Below are positions 17,290-26,087 of a stretch of 64,000 nt of DNA, one piece after another. The stretch comes from JAPLJU01 sp036725345 (lineage in GTDB: Bacteria; Desulfobacterota; Syntrophia; Syntrophales; UBA2192). The notes beneath the pieces were generated by a model. That model ran no database searches. It saw only the letters and a program-made list of their open reading frames with translations, and was not told the origin of the DNA. The stretch lies in contig DAIMEJ010000008.1 in assembly GCA_036725345.1 (NCBI GenBank), forward strand, positions 62,001-126,000, read 5' to 3'. Position numbers and translations under genes: made by a program. How positions within the stretch are numbered: the stretch's first letter is position 1; every line of letters begins with the position of its first letter.

Positions 17290-17678
17290 CGATCCCGCCG
17301 GGAGCCAGGCCGTCCATGCGGGATGAGAAAAGAGAGTTCAGGCAAAGGGTCGAGGTCTTTCTTTCACCCGGCGGGATTTGAAAGGTGTTTGCACCTGCCG
17401 GGTGCCGGAACAGGAAACGGGGGAGGCTTCGACAGAGGGCGGGCACCGATGAATGAAAAAACCGGCGTGACCGGGATACTTCAGAAACGTTTCGGGCAGG
17501 ATGCAGCCCACCCGCGACGGCATACCGATCCTGTGGGTGCCCTCTGCGGCGGCAGAAGGGACGCGCTGGCGGTGCTGGGTCTCGGTATCTGATCCGGCAG
17601 GAGCTCGGAAAGCCGAACAACTGAGAAAAAAACCGGCAAACCCGCTCTCAGGGTGCGGGCATAGAGGATGAACGGAAC
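17290..17678. other. Gene-free stretch upstream of 6-phosphogluconate dehydrogenase
   Basis: About 390 bp of GC-rich sequence contains only unconvincing open frames on both strands. I compared it by eye with cobalamin, SAM and RNase P RNA consensus elements and found no match. It may hold a long leader for the downstream gene. Confidence 0.35.
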
Positions 17679-19094
17679 ATGGATGAGAAGAAATGTGAAA
17701 TCGGCATCGTCGGCCTGGGGGTCATGGGACGCAACCTTCTTTTGAACACGGCTGAACACGGCTTTCCCGCGGCGGGTTATGACAAGGATCCCGGCCGCAT
17801 ACACGCACTCCAGGAGGCGGCGGGGGGCCTGGACATCCGCGGCGCCGCGCATCCGGCGGAACTGGCGGCCCTGCTCAAAATCCCGCGGGTCGTCATGATG
17901 CTCGTGCCGGCCGGCCCGACGGTTGATGCGGTCATTCGCGACCTGCTGCCGCACATGGCCCGGGGGGATGTGATTGTCGACTGCGGGAACTCCCACTTCG
18001 AGGACACCGATCTGCGGCTGAAGACCCTCGCGGGGAGAGGGATTCATTTCCTCGGTATCGGCATATCCGGTGGAGAGCACGGCGCCCGCCACGGCCCGAG
18101 CATCATGCCGGGCGGACCCCGGGATGCTTACGAACGGGTGAAGCCTGTTCTGGAGGCCGTGGCCGCCCGCGTCGGGAGCGAGCCCTGTGTCGCCTATCTG
18201 GGACCGGGATCGGCCGGCCACTTCGTCAAGATGGTGCACAACGGGATCGAGTACGGACTGATGCAACTCATCTCCGAGACTTTTGATCTCATGAAGCGCG
18301 GGGCGGGCCTGACGGACGATGAACTGGCGGCCGTTTACGAGCGCTGGAACGGGGGAATCCTGGAGGCCTACCTCCTGGAGATCACGGCCCGCATTTTCAG
18401 GTACGTGGATGAGAAAACGGGAAAGCGTCTCATCGGCGATATTCTCGACGAGGCAAGTCAGAAAGGGACGGGTAAATGGACGTCCCGGTCGGCCATGGAT
18501 CTCCGGGTCCCCGTCCCCGTTGTGGACGCCGCAGTTTCCTCCCGGGATCTCTCGAACGTCAAGGCGGAGCGGGAGGCCGCGAGCCTCTTCATCCAGGGTC
18601 CCGGCACCCTTTTTGGGGGCCGGCGCGCAGTCTTCATCGACCGGCTGGAGCGGGCCCTCTACGCGGCCTCGGTCATTACCTACGCGCAGGGGTTGGCTCT
18701 TCTTAAGGCGGCCTCGTCGGCCTACGGTTACGGGCTGGCGCTGGGGGAAGTCGCCCGCATCTGGCGGGGGGGCTGCATCATCCGCGCAGCCGTTCTGGAA
18801 GAAATCCGCAGCGCCCTGCGGAACGACCCGGATCTGCCGAACCTCCTCGTGGACCGGCGTCTGGGACCGGAAGTCGCCCGGCGCCAGGAGGATCTGCGGG
18901 TGGTCGTCTGCAACGCGGCGAGGCTGGGTATACCGGTCCCCGCGTTCATGGCCGCCCTCGCTTACTTTGACGGCTATCGAAGCGGGTGGCTCCCTGCGAG
19001 CCTCATTCAGGCCCAGCGGGATTATTTCGGCGCCCACACGTACGAACGGGTCGACGCCAAAGGCGTGTTTCACACGAAGTGGGAAATGGACTGA
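17679..19094 (+). CDS. gnd: 6-phosphogluconate dehydrogenase, decarboxylating
   Basis: The 471-aa cytoplasmic enzyme converts 6-phosphogluconate to ribulose 5-phosphate with reduction of NAD(P). Motifs: Rossmann IGIVGLGVMGRNLLLN; the substrate signature GIGISGGEHGARHGPSIMPGG; catalytic HFVKMVHNGIEYGLMQ with its Lys; GTGKWTS; and a normal family C-terminal region ending WEMD. Full length. A broken glucose-6-phosphate dehydrogenase gene follows immediately, so the oxidative pentose pathway looks incomplete at this locus unless zwf exists elsewhere. Confidence 0.94.
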   Translation: MDEKKCEIGIVGLGVMGRNLLLNTAEHGFPAAGYDKDPGRIHALQEAAGGLDIRGAAHPAELAALLKIPRVVMMLVPAGPTVDAVIRDLLPHMARGDVIVDCGNSHFEDTDLRLKTLAGRGIHFLGIGISGGEHGARHGPSIMPGGPRDAYERVKPVLEAVAARVGSEPCVAYLGPGSAGHFVKMVHNGIEYGLMQLISETFDLMKRGAGLTDDELAAVYERWNGGILEAYLLEITARIFRYVDEKTGKRLIGDILDEASQKGTGKWTSRSAMDLRVPVPVVDAAVSSRDLSNVKAEREAASLFIQGPGTLFGGRRAVFIDRLERALYAASVITYAQGLALLKAASSAYGYGLALGEVARIWRGGCIIRAAVLEEIRSALRNDPDLPNLLVDRRLGPEVARRQEDLRVVVCNAARLGIPVPAFMAALAYFDGYRSGWLPASLIQAQRDYFGAHTYERVDAKGVFHTKWEMD

Positions 19095-19121
19095 CGCTAT
19101 AACTCTCCGGAGGATCAAATC

Positions 19122-19465
19122 ATGGAACCCTCGACTCAACCGGGCCCACGGCGATCGTCATCTTAGGCGCAGGCGGCGATTTGACATGGCGCAAGCTGGT
19201 CCTCGCCCTTTACAGCCTGCACAGGGAGAGGTGGCTGCCCGGGCGGTTCGCCATTGTCGGCCTGGACAGGAAACCCATAAGCGACGAGGAATTCCGCCTC
19301 CGGCTTCGCGAGGGGGCCGACCGGTTCTCCCGCGGGGGCAAAACCGATGAGGAATCCTGGGGTGAGTTCGCGGCCAAACTTTTCTATTTCGCCGGGGATT
19401 TCGAGACCCCCGAGGCATACACAACCTTGGCGGGCAGACTCCGGGACGGACCTTCGACCTTGACG
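19122..19465 (+). pseudogene. zwf: Truncated, frameshifted glucose-6-phosphate 1-dehydrogenase remnant
   Basis: ATG 19122 follows CCGGAGGATCAAATC and would begin MEPSTQPGP, but that frame stops at once. One base out of phase the protein continues TAIVILGAGGDLTWRKLVLA, YSLHRERW, FAIVGLDRKPISDEEFR, the N-terminal nucleotide-binding start of Zwf (normally GASGDLTxRKL). A one-base loss near 19145 explains the shift. Similarity ends after about 100 of some 500 residues near 19450-19465, where unrelated sequence joins. The order gnd-zwf is natural, so this is decay or rearrangement in place rather than a stray fragment. Confidence 0.8.
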
Positions 19466-19647
19466 CCTTCTGTCGCGGCATTGCCCCGAAGGTGGGTGAT
19501 CTTCTCCTTGATCCTGCGTGGCCCCGCCCGGATAGAGGCCACTGCGCCGGCAACCAGCGACGCCAGCGCCAACCGGATCAGATCGACGAGCATGGCCACA
19601 GCCGTAATGATGACAAGAAGGATCGTCGGGAACAAAAAGTCTTCCAT
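19448..19647 (-). CDS. Possible small membrane protein fragment
   Basis: On the minus strand a frame from ATG 19647 reads MEDFLFPTILLVIITAVAML, VDLIRLALASLVAGAV and ends in a basic, charged tail. It has two hydrophobic segments and looks protein-like, but its 3' end runs on into the antisense of the zwf remnant. It may therefore be the 5' part of a gene cut by the same rearrangement. The family is not recognised. The region between this start and 20326 has no other convincing gene. Confidence 0.3.
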
Positions 19648-20326
19648 GGGAGGTATCGCCTCACCGCTATTTTCTCTTTCATTATGCACAAAGCGGCGGG
19701 CTGGAAAATCGGTGAATGCCCGATTTCGCTCTTCCGATTTTCTTATTCCCCTAATACTTTCGCTGATGTCGGTTGGTGCCGGCCATTGGCCAGGTTGCGA
19801 CCCCCCCTGTTTCATCGGCCGTGAGAAATCTTTCCGCCGATCGAGGGTCTTGACGCCATCCAATACCTCACGAATGAGAACATCCCCGGCATCTGCAGAA
19901 AGCCCGAGAGACCCTCCGTTTATTTGGCCTGATCCCCCTGATGAGGTCAGGATCAAATCTTCATCTTTGACTGATTCGGCACTCAGTCTTCGAGTTTAGT
20001 ATCATAAGCGACTGATTCCATTAGCATCAGAAACCGTTTTCCGACCTAAAGGCTGAAGAAAAAAGAGGATTTCTCTCACGCGCTCCTTCGTAAATAACTT
20101 TGTTGTCAAACCCCGGTTAACAATGTAGAAGAGTCACAAGTAAAGGCGGTTAATTGCTCCCGGTTTCGTGGGAACACCACTGGTAAAGGGTACCGGCGGT
20201 CTCACTTACAGGGGTGCAATCGCCAGAAAAAGGGCATTCCATTATTTGGAGTTGTTCAAGATGAAAAAAGCGGTTAGTATTGCACACGAGCATCTATCAA
20301 TTCATTTTTTTGAGGAGGGGTGAATT
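19648..20326. other. AT-richer gene-free region before the PhaC-like gene
   Basis: About 680 bp with lower GC than its surroundings and only unconvincing frames. It probably holds a recombination scar and the promoter of the downstream gene, but no clear -35/-10 pair, inverted terminal repeat or transposase remnant was found. Confidence 0.35.
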
Positions 20327-21826
20327 ATGGAAACAAGGGATTATGTAAGCTATGCTCTGAACAATGCCGAAATTTACACGCAGTTCTGTCAGGGGTTCTA
20401 TAATCATCGGATGGCATTTCTGAAGCCCGCCTATAAACTCCTCACCAAATTTACGGAAAATGACAACGCAAGCCTGCTCGCCGATCCGTCCATCGAAAAT
20501 TTCATCCGCTCCGCCAATGAACGCATGGAGATCTTCATGTATATGGATTCCAAGATGAAAGAAATTGGTGACGACGTCATGCAGCTCGTCCCCAGTTATT
20601 TCAAGGGTGAACTGGAACAGGCGCTTCACGCCTATCTGGAACCCGAAAAAAACGAGTCCATTGAGTCCTATCAGGAGGGACTCTTAAAGGCCCTCCGCCG
20701 CTTGGTCTATGAATTCCCCAAGGTCATATCAGAAGCGGGAAAACATTATGGATTTCAGTTCGATAACGGCAAATATGAGGTCGTCTTGGATACGCCGCAT
20801 TTTATTTTCTATAAAGTGCTCCCCACCAAGGAGGGAGTAGAGATTAAAGAAAATTGTCAGCCGATGCTTTTTGTGCATCCTTATGTGCTCGGTCATAATG
20901 TACTGGGTTTCTTCCCGTCAACAGGCAAAAGCTATATTCATGCCTTCGCCAATGCCGGGGTTCCCTGCTTTCTGAAATACCGCAAAAAAGTCCATCAATC
21001 CCTGGCCATTCTCTCGACGACGCTTGACGACGACATCATGGAAACGCAGCTTTTCTGCAAGCATTTAAAATCCCTCTATAAGAAACCGGTCGTCATTAAT
21101 GCCTATTGTCACGGTGGATGGCTTTCTCTGGTGGCTGTCCTGTCAGGAAAACTCGACGGCCTGGTCGATACCCTGATAACAGCCGTGGCGCCGCTGGATG
21201 CCGCACAGGCGGAAATGTATCACCCCACCGTTAACGTGATCAAAAAACTTACCGCTGATACCAAAAAGCTTTCCGATGTGAAGGATGATCGTTACTATGT
21301 CGACGGAGACATTATCGCGCTGTTTGTGAAACTGCCCTCGGCCGGAAAAGAAAACGGCATTTATACCTTTTTCGATACCCTCAGGCAGTTTAGAGCCCTG
21401 GGAGATAAGCCCATTTCCATAGAGATGGCCGGGATGCAGCACTGGCTTCAACACGAACGGGCACCAATGTCCGTAGACATGATACAAGGCGTTCTTGATG
21501 CTTATATCAATCCCATTGCCCCCGATGGCGTCTTCCCCGCCAGGGCTTTCGGTAAAAAACTGAATCTGAAACGAATGAATGAAAAGAAAATTGATTTCTA
21601 TGTTTGCTTTGCTGAAAAAGACTTTGTCGTTCCGCCTTCGACCTGCAAAACCGTAACAAAATGGGTCAAGGCGGAGGTTGTAGCCTTCCCGAAGGGGCAT
21701 GCGGCAATCGCCACAAGCTGGTCCAAACCGGGCTCCGAGTGCTTTGTCGGCAATGAGTTCGGTGGCAAAAGAGGCCCGCTCAAATACTACCTTGACCTCC
21801 AAAAAGCGCGGGGATACGAGAAATAA
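20327..21826 (+). CDS. PhaC/poly(3-hydroxyalkanoate) synthase-like alpha/beta hydrolase
   Basis: The 499-aa protein has a helical N-terminal region (1-150) and an alpha/beta-hydrolase core: FVHPYVLGHNVLGFFPS, then INAYCHGGWLS, a lipase-box-like element with Cys in the nucleophile position as in PhaC synthases. Candidate Asp in YVCFAEKDFVVPP and His in FPKGHAAIATS would complete the triad. This resembles PHA-synthase-related proteins, but activity is not proven; a depolymerase or acyl-transferase is possible. TGAGGAGGGGTGA precedes the ATG. Codon use is AT-richer than in its neighbours, suggesting transfer. Confidence 0.65.
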   Translation: METRDYVSYALNNAEIYTQFCQGFYNHRMAFLKPAYKLLTKFTENDNASLLADPSIENFIRSANERMEIFMYMDSKMKEIGDDVMQLVPSYFKGELEQALHAYLEPEKNESIESYQEGLLKALRRLVYEFPKVISEAGKHYGFQFDNGKYEVVLDTPHFIFYKVLPTKEGVEIKENCQPMLFVHPYVLGHNVLGFFPSTGKSYIHAFANAGVPCFLKYRKKVHQSLAILSTTLDDDIMETQLFCKHLKSLYKKPVVINAYCHGGWLSLVAVLSGKLDGLVDTLITAVAPLDAAQAEMYHPTVNVIKKLTADTKKLSDVKDDRYYVDGDIIALFVKLPSAGKENGIYTFFDTLRQFRALGDKPISIEMAGMQHWLQHERAPMSVDMIQGVLDAYINPIAPDGVFPARAFGKKLNLKRMNEKKIDFYVCFAEKDFVVPPSTCKTVTKWVKAEVVAFPKGHAAIATSWSKPGSECFVGNEFGGKRGPLKYYLDLQKARGYEK

Positions 21827-21948
21827 CAGCCTCTTTTCCGCCCATACAGAAGCCTTGTTGACGTTATGATATGGCAGCCGGATGAGAAAATGGCGGTATT
21901 GAAAAGGGGACCGCGACAGCGGGTAATCATTCATCCGGGGCAGACGTG

Positions 21949-22491
21949 ATGGAAAATGTATTTTTGTTCTCAATGGATGATGCGCTGACAAATCCGGGCA
22001 TCGCAATCAGCCGGGGTTGCGGACTCGAAACCGTATTGCCGTTTATTCAAGGGGAGATTGATGTCGAAAAATTGAAGCGTTTTTATCCGGATGGACAGTG
22101 TCACATCTGGGGTGTGCAGGAAAGGGACGACCACCATTCCACCTGGAATGTCATGGCGGAAGGCGACCTTGTCCTCGGCTACCGCGGCCGATCGATCGTA
22201 TACGCCTCCTATGTTTTGATGAAGGCGGATAACCCCCCGCTGGCGGCCCGATTGTGGAGTGAACACACGGACGAGCCTTTCAGGCTGGTGTGCTTTACGG
22301 CTGAACCGCATTCGGGTGAGGTTCCGATTTTCCCGCAGATGTTGACATATCTCGAACAGGACTGCGGGGGCTTCAAAAAACTCGGATCGGACAAGCGCGA
22401 CAACTTGCTTCGGGACTACGGATCATTCGAATTATTTGTTCGACTGGGTTTGGGTTATGATTTCCCTTTCAACCTTCGCCATACGGAATAA
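21949..22491 (+). CDS. Uncharacterised protein, possibly PUA/EVE-like
   Basis: The 180-aa protein has a central stretch CHIWGVQER...TWNVMAEGDLVLGYRGRSIVYASYV. It resembles the strand pattern of EVE/PUA-like modules, which bind modified bases and often accompany McrB-type restriction systems. The end LGLGYDFPFNL is not familiar. Starts at 21946 (GTG) or 21949 (ATG); ATG kept. No restriction subunit is adjacent in the window. Assignment is by pattern only and uncertain. Confidence 0.45.
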   Translation: MENVFLFSMDDALTNPGIAISRGCGLETVLPFIQGEIDVEKLKRFYPDGQCHIWGVQERDDHHSTWNVMAEGDLVLGYRGRSIVYASYVLMKADNPPLAARLWSEHTDEPFRLVCFTAEPHSGEVPIFPQMLTYLEQDCGGFKKLGSDKRDNLLRDYGSFELFVRLGLGYDFPFNLRHTE

Positions 22492-22533
22492 GTGATACCC
22501 GCCACCGAATGCACTAACGTCGTTTAAACAAAA

Positions 22534-22560
22534 GAGGTCACGGGCCGGGCCCGTGACCTC
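22534..22560 (-). terminator. Rho-independent terminator of the tRNA-Thr gene
   Basis: GAGGTCACGGGC-CGG-GCCCGTGACCTC forms a perfect 12-bp stem, and on the minus strand it is followed by TTTTGTTT. It lies 10 bp past the tRNA end and may also serve the convergent gene ending at 22491. Confidence 0.8.
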
Positions 22561-22570
22561 TTCAAATGAC

Positions 22571-22646
22571 TGGAGCCGATGTGGGGATTCGAACCCCAGA
22601 CCTAGTGATTACGAATCACTTGCTCTACCGGCTGAGCTACATCGGC
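22571..22646 (-). tRNA. tRNA-Thr (anticodon CGT)
   Basis: The minus strand reads GCCGATGTAGCTCAGCCGGT and onward as a full 76-nt cloverleaf. The acceptor stem GCCGATG/CATCGGC and the anticodon stem AGTGA/TCACT are paired, the loop TTCGTAA gives anticodon CGT, the T-arm is GGGGTTCGAATCCCC, and the CCA end is encoded. It decodes ACG threonine codons. It has its own strong promoter and terminator. Confidence 0.97.
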
Positions 22647-22663
22647 TTGTCTGACGGGATGTG

Positions 22664-22692
22664 ATATTAATCCGCCCTTTTTTCTTTGTCAA
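22664..22692 (-). promoter_or_regulatory. Sigma-70 promoter of tRNA-Thr
   Basis: Read on the minus strand: TTGACA (22692-22687), a 17-base spacer and TAATAT (22669-22664), 18 bp before the tRNA 5' end. A near-consensus promoter. Confidence 0.8.
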
Positions 22693-22734
22693 GCGCAATC
22701 CAAGCATCGGAAATCTACGGGGAAATCCTTTGCC

Positions 22735-22762
22735 TTGACTTTCGTCTTCAGTCTGGTAATAT
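22735..22762 (+). promoter_or_regulatory. Sigma-70-like promoter of the alanine racemase gene
   Basis: TTGACT (22735-22740), a 16-base spacer and TAATAT (22757-22762). It supports translation starting at 22797 rather than at the longer frame's start at 22686. Confidence 0.65.
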
Positions 22763-22796
22763 CTGCGCGACCTTCAAAGGAAATACGACCCCCGGG

Positions 22797-24788
22797 ATGA
22801 AAAATAGCGGTAACGCCAGGGCTAAAAAGGAAGCGGAACAGGAGCAACAGTACCGGAGCTGGGTGGAGGTGGATCTGGGAAACCTCACCCACAACTGGCG
22901 TGAAATCCGGAGGCTCGTGGGTCCGCACGTCAGGATCCTGCAGGTCGTCAAGGCCGACGCTTACGGGCACGGGGCCATCGAGGTGTCGAACGTCGCCCTC
23001 CAGAGCGGGGCCACCCATTTGGGTGTCGCCAACGCCGATGAGGGCGTTCAGCTCCGGGTCGGCGGTATCGAAGTTCCCATCATCATTCTGAGCCCCTCCA
23101 TCGATTCGGAAATCCCCGGGATCATCAAGTACAACCTTACACCCTCCGTCTCGGACATCGGCTTCGCCCGGGAGCTTAGCCGGCGGTTGAAGAAGGCGGG
23201 CGTGAAGCTCCCCGTTCACATCGAGGCGGACACCGGCATGGGCAGAGGGGGGACGCTGTACAGCGAAGCCTTTGACATGATCCGGGAAGTGCACAGCCTT
23301 CCCAACATCACCATAGAGGGCATCTTCACCCATCTTTCCTCGAGCGAAATTGAAAACGACGAATACAACCTCAGGCAGTGGGAGCTCTTCAAGGAACTGC
23401 TGGATAAGCTCGAGAAAAGCGGCATCTCGATTCCCATCAGGCACATGGCCAACAGCGGCGGTGTCCTCAACTTCCAGACCTTTCACCTGGAAATGGTGAG
23501 ACCCGGCATCATGTCTTACGGCATTTACCCGTCGCCCGAGCTCGAGTCGAAGGCGAAACTCCTGCCCGTGATGAGCTTCAAGACCCGGGTCATGCTCCTG
23601 AAGGATTTTCCCGAAGGCCACGGGATCGGCTACAACCGGACTTACGTCACGAAGGGGCCGACCCGCATTGCAACCATCCCCGTCGGTTACGGGGACGGTT
23701 ACGGCCGCATCCTTTCCAACCAGAGCGATGTTCTCATCCGGGGGACGCGGGCACCCGTGGTGGGGCGTGTCTCCATGGACATGTGCACCATCGACGTGAC
23801 ACACATCCCGGCCTGCGAAATCGGCGACGAGGTGGTGCTTCTCGGCAGACAGGGAAAGGAGTACATATCGGCCAACGAGATTGCCGCTAAAGCCCAGACC
23901 ATCAGCTACGAGATTCTCTGCGCCCTCGGAAAGAGGGCCCCACGGGTCTTCGTTCACAAGGGGAAGGTCGACACCGTGGAGCCCAGGCTCAGGCGGATCT
24001 TCATCCCCGACGAGGAGAAATCCCTTTCCAGAATCGACAATGTCATCCGGCGATGTTTCCAGGCCAGGGCTGAGGATACGGAGATGGGTGATGCCATCTT
24101 CTACGAGATGTTCGAAACCCTTTTCGGAAAGGAAGACCGGAGACTGGAACTGCGGACGAACTTCCGCTACGAAATCAGCGTAGCCGATTTCCCGAAAAAG
24201 GAGGTCCAGGACGACCCTCAGACCATCAACTACTTCAAGGTGACGACGCATATCGAATACACGAAGACCCTGAGGAACAACCCCTTCATCATCGGCTGCG
24301 CCCTCAACAACCAGCAGCTCTCCGAACTCTTCGAAGACCCCCGCTGCGAGTATCGCTGGCTGCTCTTCGGCCGCGACGCCCTATTCAAGGAAAGCGATTT
24401 TCAGGTCGACCGGGTCTGCGTGGATCAGGAGGTCGTCCCCATCATCCGCTCCGGTTACACCACGCGGGGATACGAGATCTGGTGCGGCGGAGACGTGCTC
24501 AAGAAAAAAATAAACCGTCCGGTCCGGCTGAAGATTGACATCCAGACGAAGAAATACAAAAGCAGCAACAACTTCTCCGTGTACCTGGTCTACCCCACCC
24601 GGGGGCTCGACATCTCCTTCCACTACGCCGGCACGAAGCTCAAGAACGTGCGTGAGGTAAGCTTCTTCGCGGGGAAACACCCCTACCCGCAGGTGGTGAC
24701 TGAGCGGGGGAAATCGATACGCCTGGCGATCGCTGATGATGACTGGGTTTTCCCCAACAGCGGAGTGACCTTCATCTGGGACCTTTAG
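22797..24788 (+). CDS. alr: Alanine racemase with a long C-terminal extension of unknown function
   Basis: The 663-aa protein begins with a complete PLP-dependent alanine racemase (about residues 20-385) that makes D-alanine for peptidoglycan. Motifs: VVKADAYGHGA with the PLP Lys, GRGGT, MANSGG, RPGIMSYGIYP, VGYGDGYGR and GRVSMDMCTIDVT with the catalytic-site Tyr/Arg partners. Residues about 390-663 form an extra region not found in standard Alr (about 370 aa). It has mixed beta-rich character (FKVTTHIEYTKTLRNNPFII, GYEIWCGGDVLKKKINRPVR) and I do not recognise it. Two D-Ala-D-Ala ligase genes follow. Confidence 0.88.
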   Translation: MKNSGNARAKKEAEQEQQYRSWVEVDLGNLTHNWREIRRLVGPHVRILQVVKADAYGHGAIEVSNVALQSGATHLGVANADEGVQLRVGGIEVPIIILSPSIDSEIPGIIKYNLTPSVSDIGFARELSRRLKKAGVKLPVHIEADTGMGRGGTLYSEAFDMIREVHSLPNITIEGIFTHLSSSEIENDEYNLRQWELFKELLDKLEKSGISIPIRHMANSGGVLNFQTFHLEMVRPGIMSYGIYPSPELESKAKLLPVMSFKTRVMLLKDFPEGHGIGYNRTYVTKGPTRIATIPVGYGDGYGRILSNQSDVLIRGTRAPVVGRVSMDMCTIDVTHIPACEIGDEVVLLGRQGKEYISANEIAAKAQTISYEILCALGKRAPRVFVHKGKVDTVEPRLRRIFIPDEEKSLSRIDNVIRRCFQARAEDTEMGDAIFYEMFETLFGKEDRRLELRTNFRYEISVADFPKKEVQDDPQTINYFKVTTHIEYTKTLRNNPFIIGCALNNQQLSELFEDPRCEYRWLLFGRDALFKESDFQVDRVCVDQEVVPIIRSGYTTRGYEIWCGGDVLKKKINRPVRLKIDIQTKKYKSSNNFSVYLVYPTRGLDISFHYAGTKLKNVREVSFFAGKHPYPQVVTERGKSIRLAIADDDWVFPNSGVTFIWDL

Positions 24789-24803
24789 CGGGCAACGCCC
24801 GCA

Positions 24804-24880
24804 GTTATGAGTGATGAGTTATGAATTTTGAGTTTAAAAACTCTTTCATTCAAAACTCGAAACTCATAGTTCATAATTAA
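24804..24880. repeat. Inverted pair of degenerate heptamer repeats
   Basis: The left half runs GTTATGA GTGATGA GTTATGA ATTTTGA GTTTAAA; the right half is its approximate reverse complement (AAAACTC GAAACTC ATAGTTC ATAATT). A GCGGGC-AAC-GCCCGC hairpin lies immediately before it at about 24787-24802, next to the alr stop. Confidence 0.75.
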
Positions 24881-24884
24881 GCGA

Positions 24885-25952
24885 GTGACAACGAGCGTGG
24901 CAAAGTTGCGTGTGGGCATCATCTTCGGCGGCATGTCTTCCGAGCGGGAGGTCTCTCTCAACAGCGGAAGAAACGTCTATGACAACATCGACCGGGAATT
25001 ATACGAGCCCTGTGCCATCTTCATGGACGGGCAGGGATACCTGTGGATGTTACCCTGGCAGCTCGTTTCTCAGAATACCACTACGGACATATCGGAGCAC
25101 CTGGAGCGGGAGGCGAAGCGCGTCGCTTATGAATCCCTGAAGGACAACATTGATTTTGCCTTCCTCGCCCTTCACGGAAAGTATGGCGATGACGGCTGTA
25201 TCCAGGGCGTCCTGGAACTGCTCGGCATCCCCTACACGGGGCCCGGGATCCTGGCCTCGGCGCTGGGCATGGACAAGATCATCCAGCAGAAGATCCTGGC
25301 CGCCGAAGGGATTGGAGTCCCCCGGAGCGACGAAGTCACGGCGCATGAATGGCAGAGGGACAGTGAGAGCGTGGTTAAAAGAATCACGGGTAAATTCGCG
25401 TTCCCCTTTGTCACGAAACCCTGCAGGGAAGGTTCCAGTGTGGGTGTCACGATCGTCCGGGAGAGCGGGAGCCTCGGGCAGGGCATCGCAGAGGCCTTGA
25501 AATGGGACAACGTGGTCCTCGTTGAAGAGTTCCTGGACGGCGTGGAGTTCTCATCGATCATCCTGGAGGAGGGAGGGGAGGCCTTCCCCCTGTCTCTCAC
25601 GGAGATCTACCCGCAGAGCGAGTTTTACACTTACGATGACAAGTACATGCCGGGCCGATGCCGTAAGTTCACACCGCCGAAGAATCTACCCGGGGACGTG
25701 GTGGCGCACATCAAGAAGGAGGCGGTTCGCGCCTTCAGGGCCCTGGGGTTCCGCTGTTACGGGCGGATCGACGGTTTTGTTTTGAAGGACGGCCGCGTCC
25801 TCATCACGGACCCGAACTCTTCATCGGGCATGGCGCCGTCTTCCTTTTTCTTCGAGCAGGCGGCCGAGCAGGGAATGCTTCCCGTCATGATCATCTCGAA
25901 GCTCGTCGAGATTGCGCTCGAAATTCACCGGGAGAAAAAGGGACCACTTTAA
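24885..25952 (+). CDS. D-alanine-D-alanine ligase family protein, copy 1
   Basis: The 355-aa ATP-grasp protein shows GIIFGGMSSEREVSLNSGRN, LHGKYGDDGCIQGVLELLGIPYTG, ALGMDK, FVTKPCREGSSVGV and a final ITDPNSSSGMAPSSF. In standard Ddl the last segment is EINTxPGMT-like; here Glu is replaced by Asp and the Pro is gone, so the metal and D-Ala2 site has drifted. It may be a variant ligase (D-Ala-D-X) or a regulatory copy. It starts at GTG 24885 after a heptamer repeat. Copy 2 follows 135 bp downstream. Confidence 0.85.
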   Translation: MTTSVAKLRVGIIFGGMSSEREVSLNSGRNVYDNIDRELYEPCAIFMDGQGYLWMLPWQLVSQNTTTDISEHLEREAKRVAYESLKDNIDFAFLALHGKYGDDGCIQGVLELLGIPYTGPGILASALGMDKIIQQKILAAEGIGVPRSDEVTAHEWQRDSESVVKRITGKFAFPFVTKPCREGSSVGVTIVRESGSLGQGIAEALKWDNVVLVEEFLDGVEFSSIILEEGGEAFPLSLTEIYPQSEFYTYDDKYMPGRCRKFTPPKNLPGDVVAHIKKEAVRAFRALGFRCYGRIDGFVLKDGRVLITDPNSSSGMAPSSFFFEQAAEQGMLPVMIISKLVEIALEIHREKKGPL

Positions 25953-25958
25953 AAGATA

Positions 25959-26017
25959 GTGGTGAGTGAGGAGTGGTGAGTGGTGAAAACAAAAAAGTGG
26001 TGAGTGGGGAGTGGTGA
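25959..26017 (+). repeat. Tandem heptamer repeat GTGGTGA
   Basis: Heptamers GTGGTGA GTGAGGA GTGGTGA GTGGTGA, a spacer AAACAAAAAA, then GTGGTGA GTGGGGA GTGGTGA. It starts 6 bp after the stop codon of copy 1 of the ligase gene. Confidence 0.85.
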
Positions 26018-26087
26018 GAACGGGCTGAAGGCCCGGATGAGCTGTTGTCAGGTATCTTGGATTATCAGCGGCGTAGTCAGGAGGGTC

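Noticed and set aside
17290..17678. Possible riboswitch or structured RNA upstream of gnd
   Set aside because: GC-rich and partly repetitive, but no match by eye to cobalamin, SAM, glycine or RNase P consensus; no defined fold could be supported.
25959..26017. GTGGTGA array considered as a CRISPR
   Set aside because: Units are 7 bp and contiguous; there are no spacers of regular length and no cas genes.
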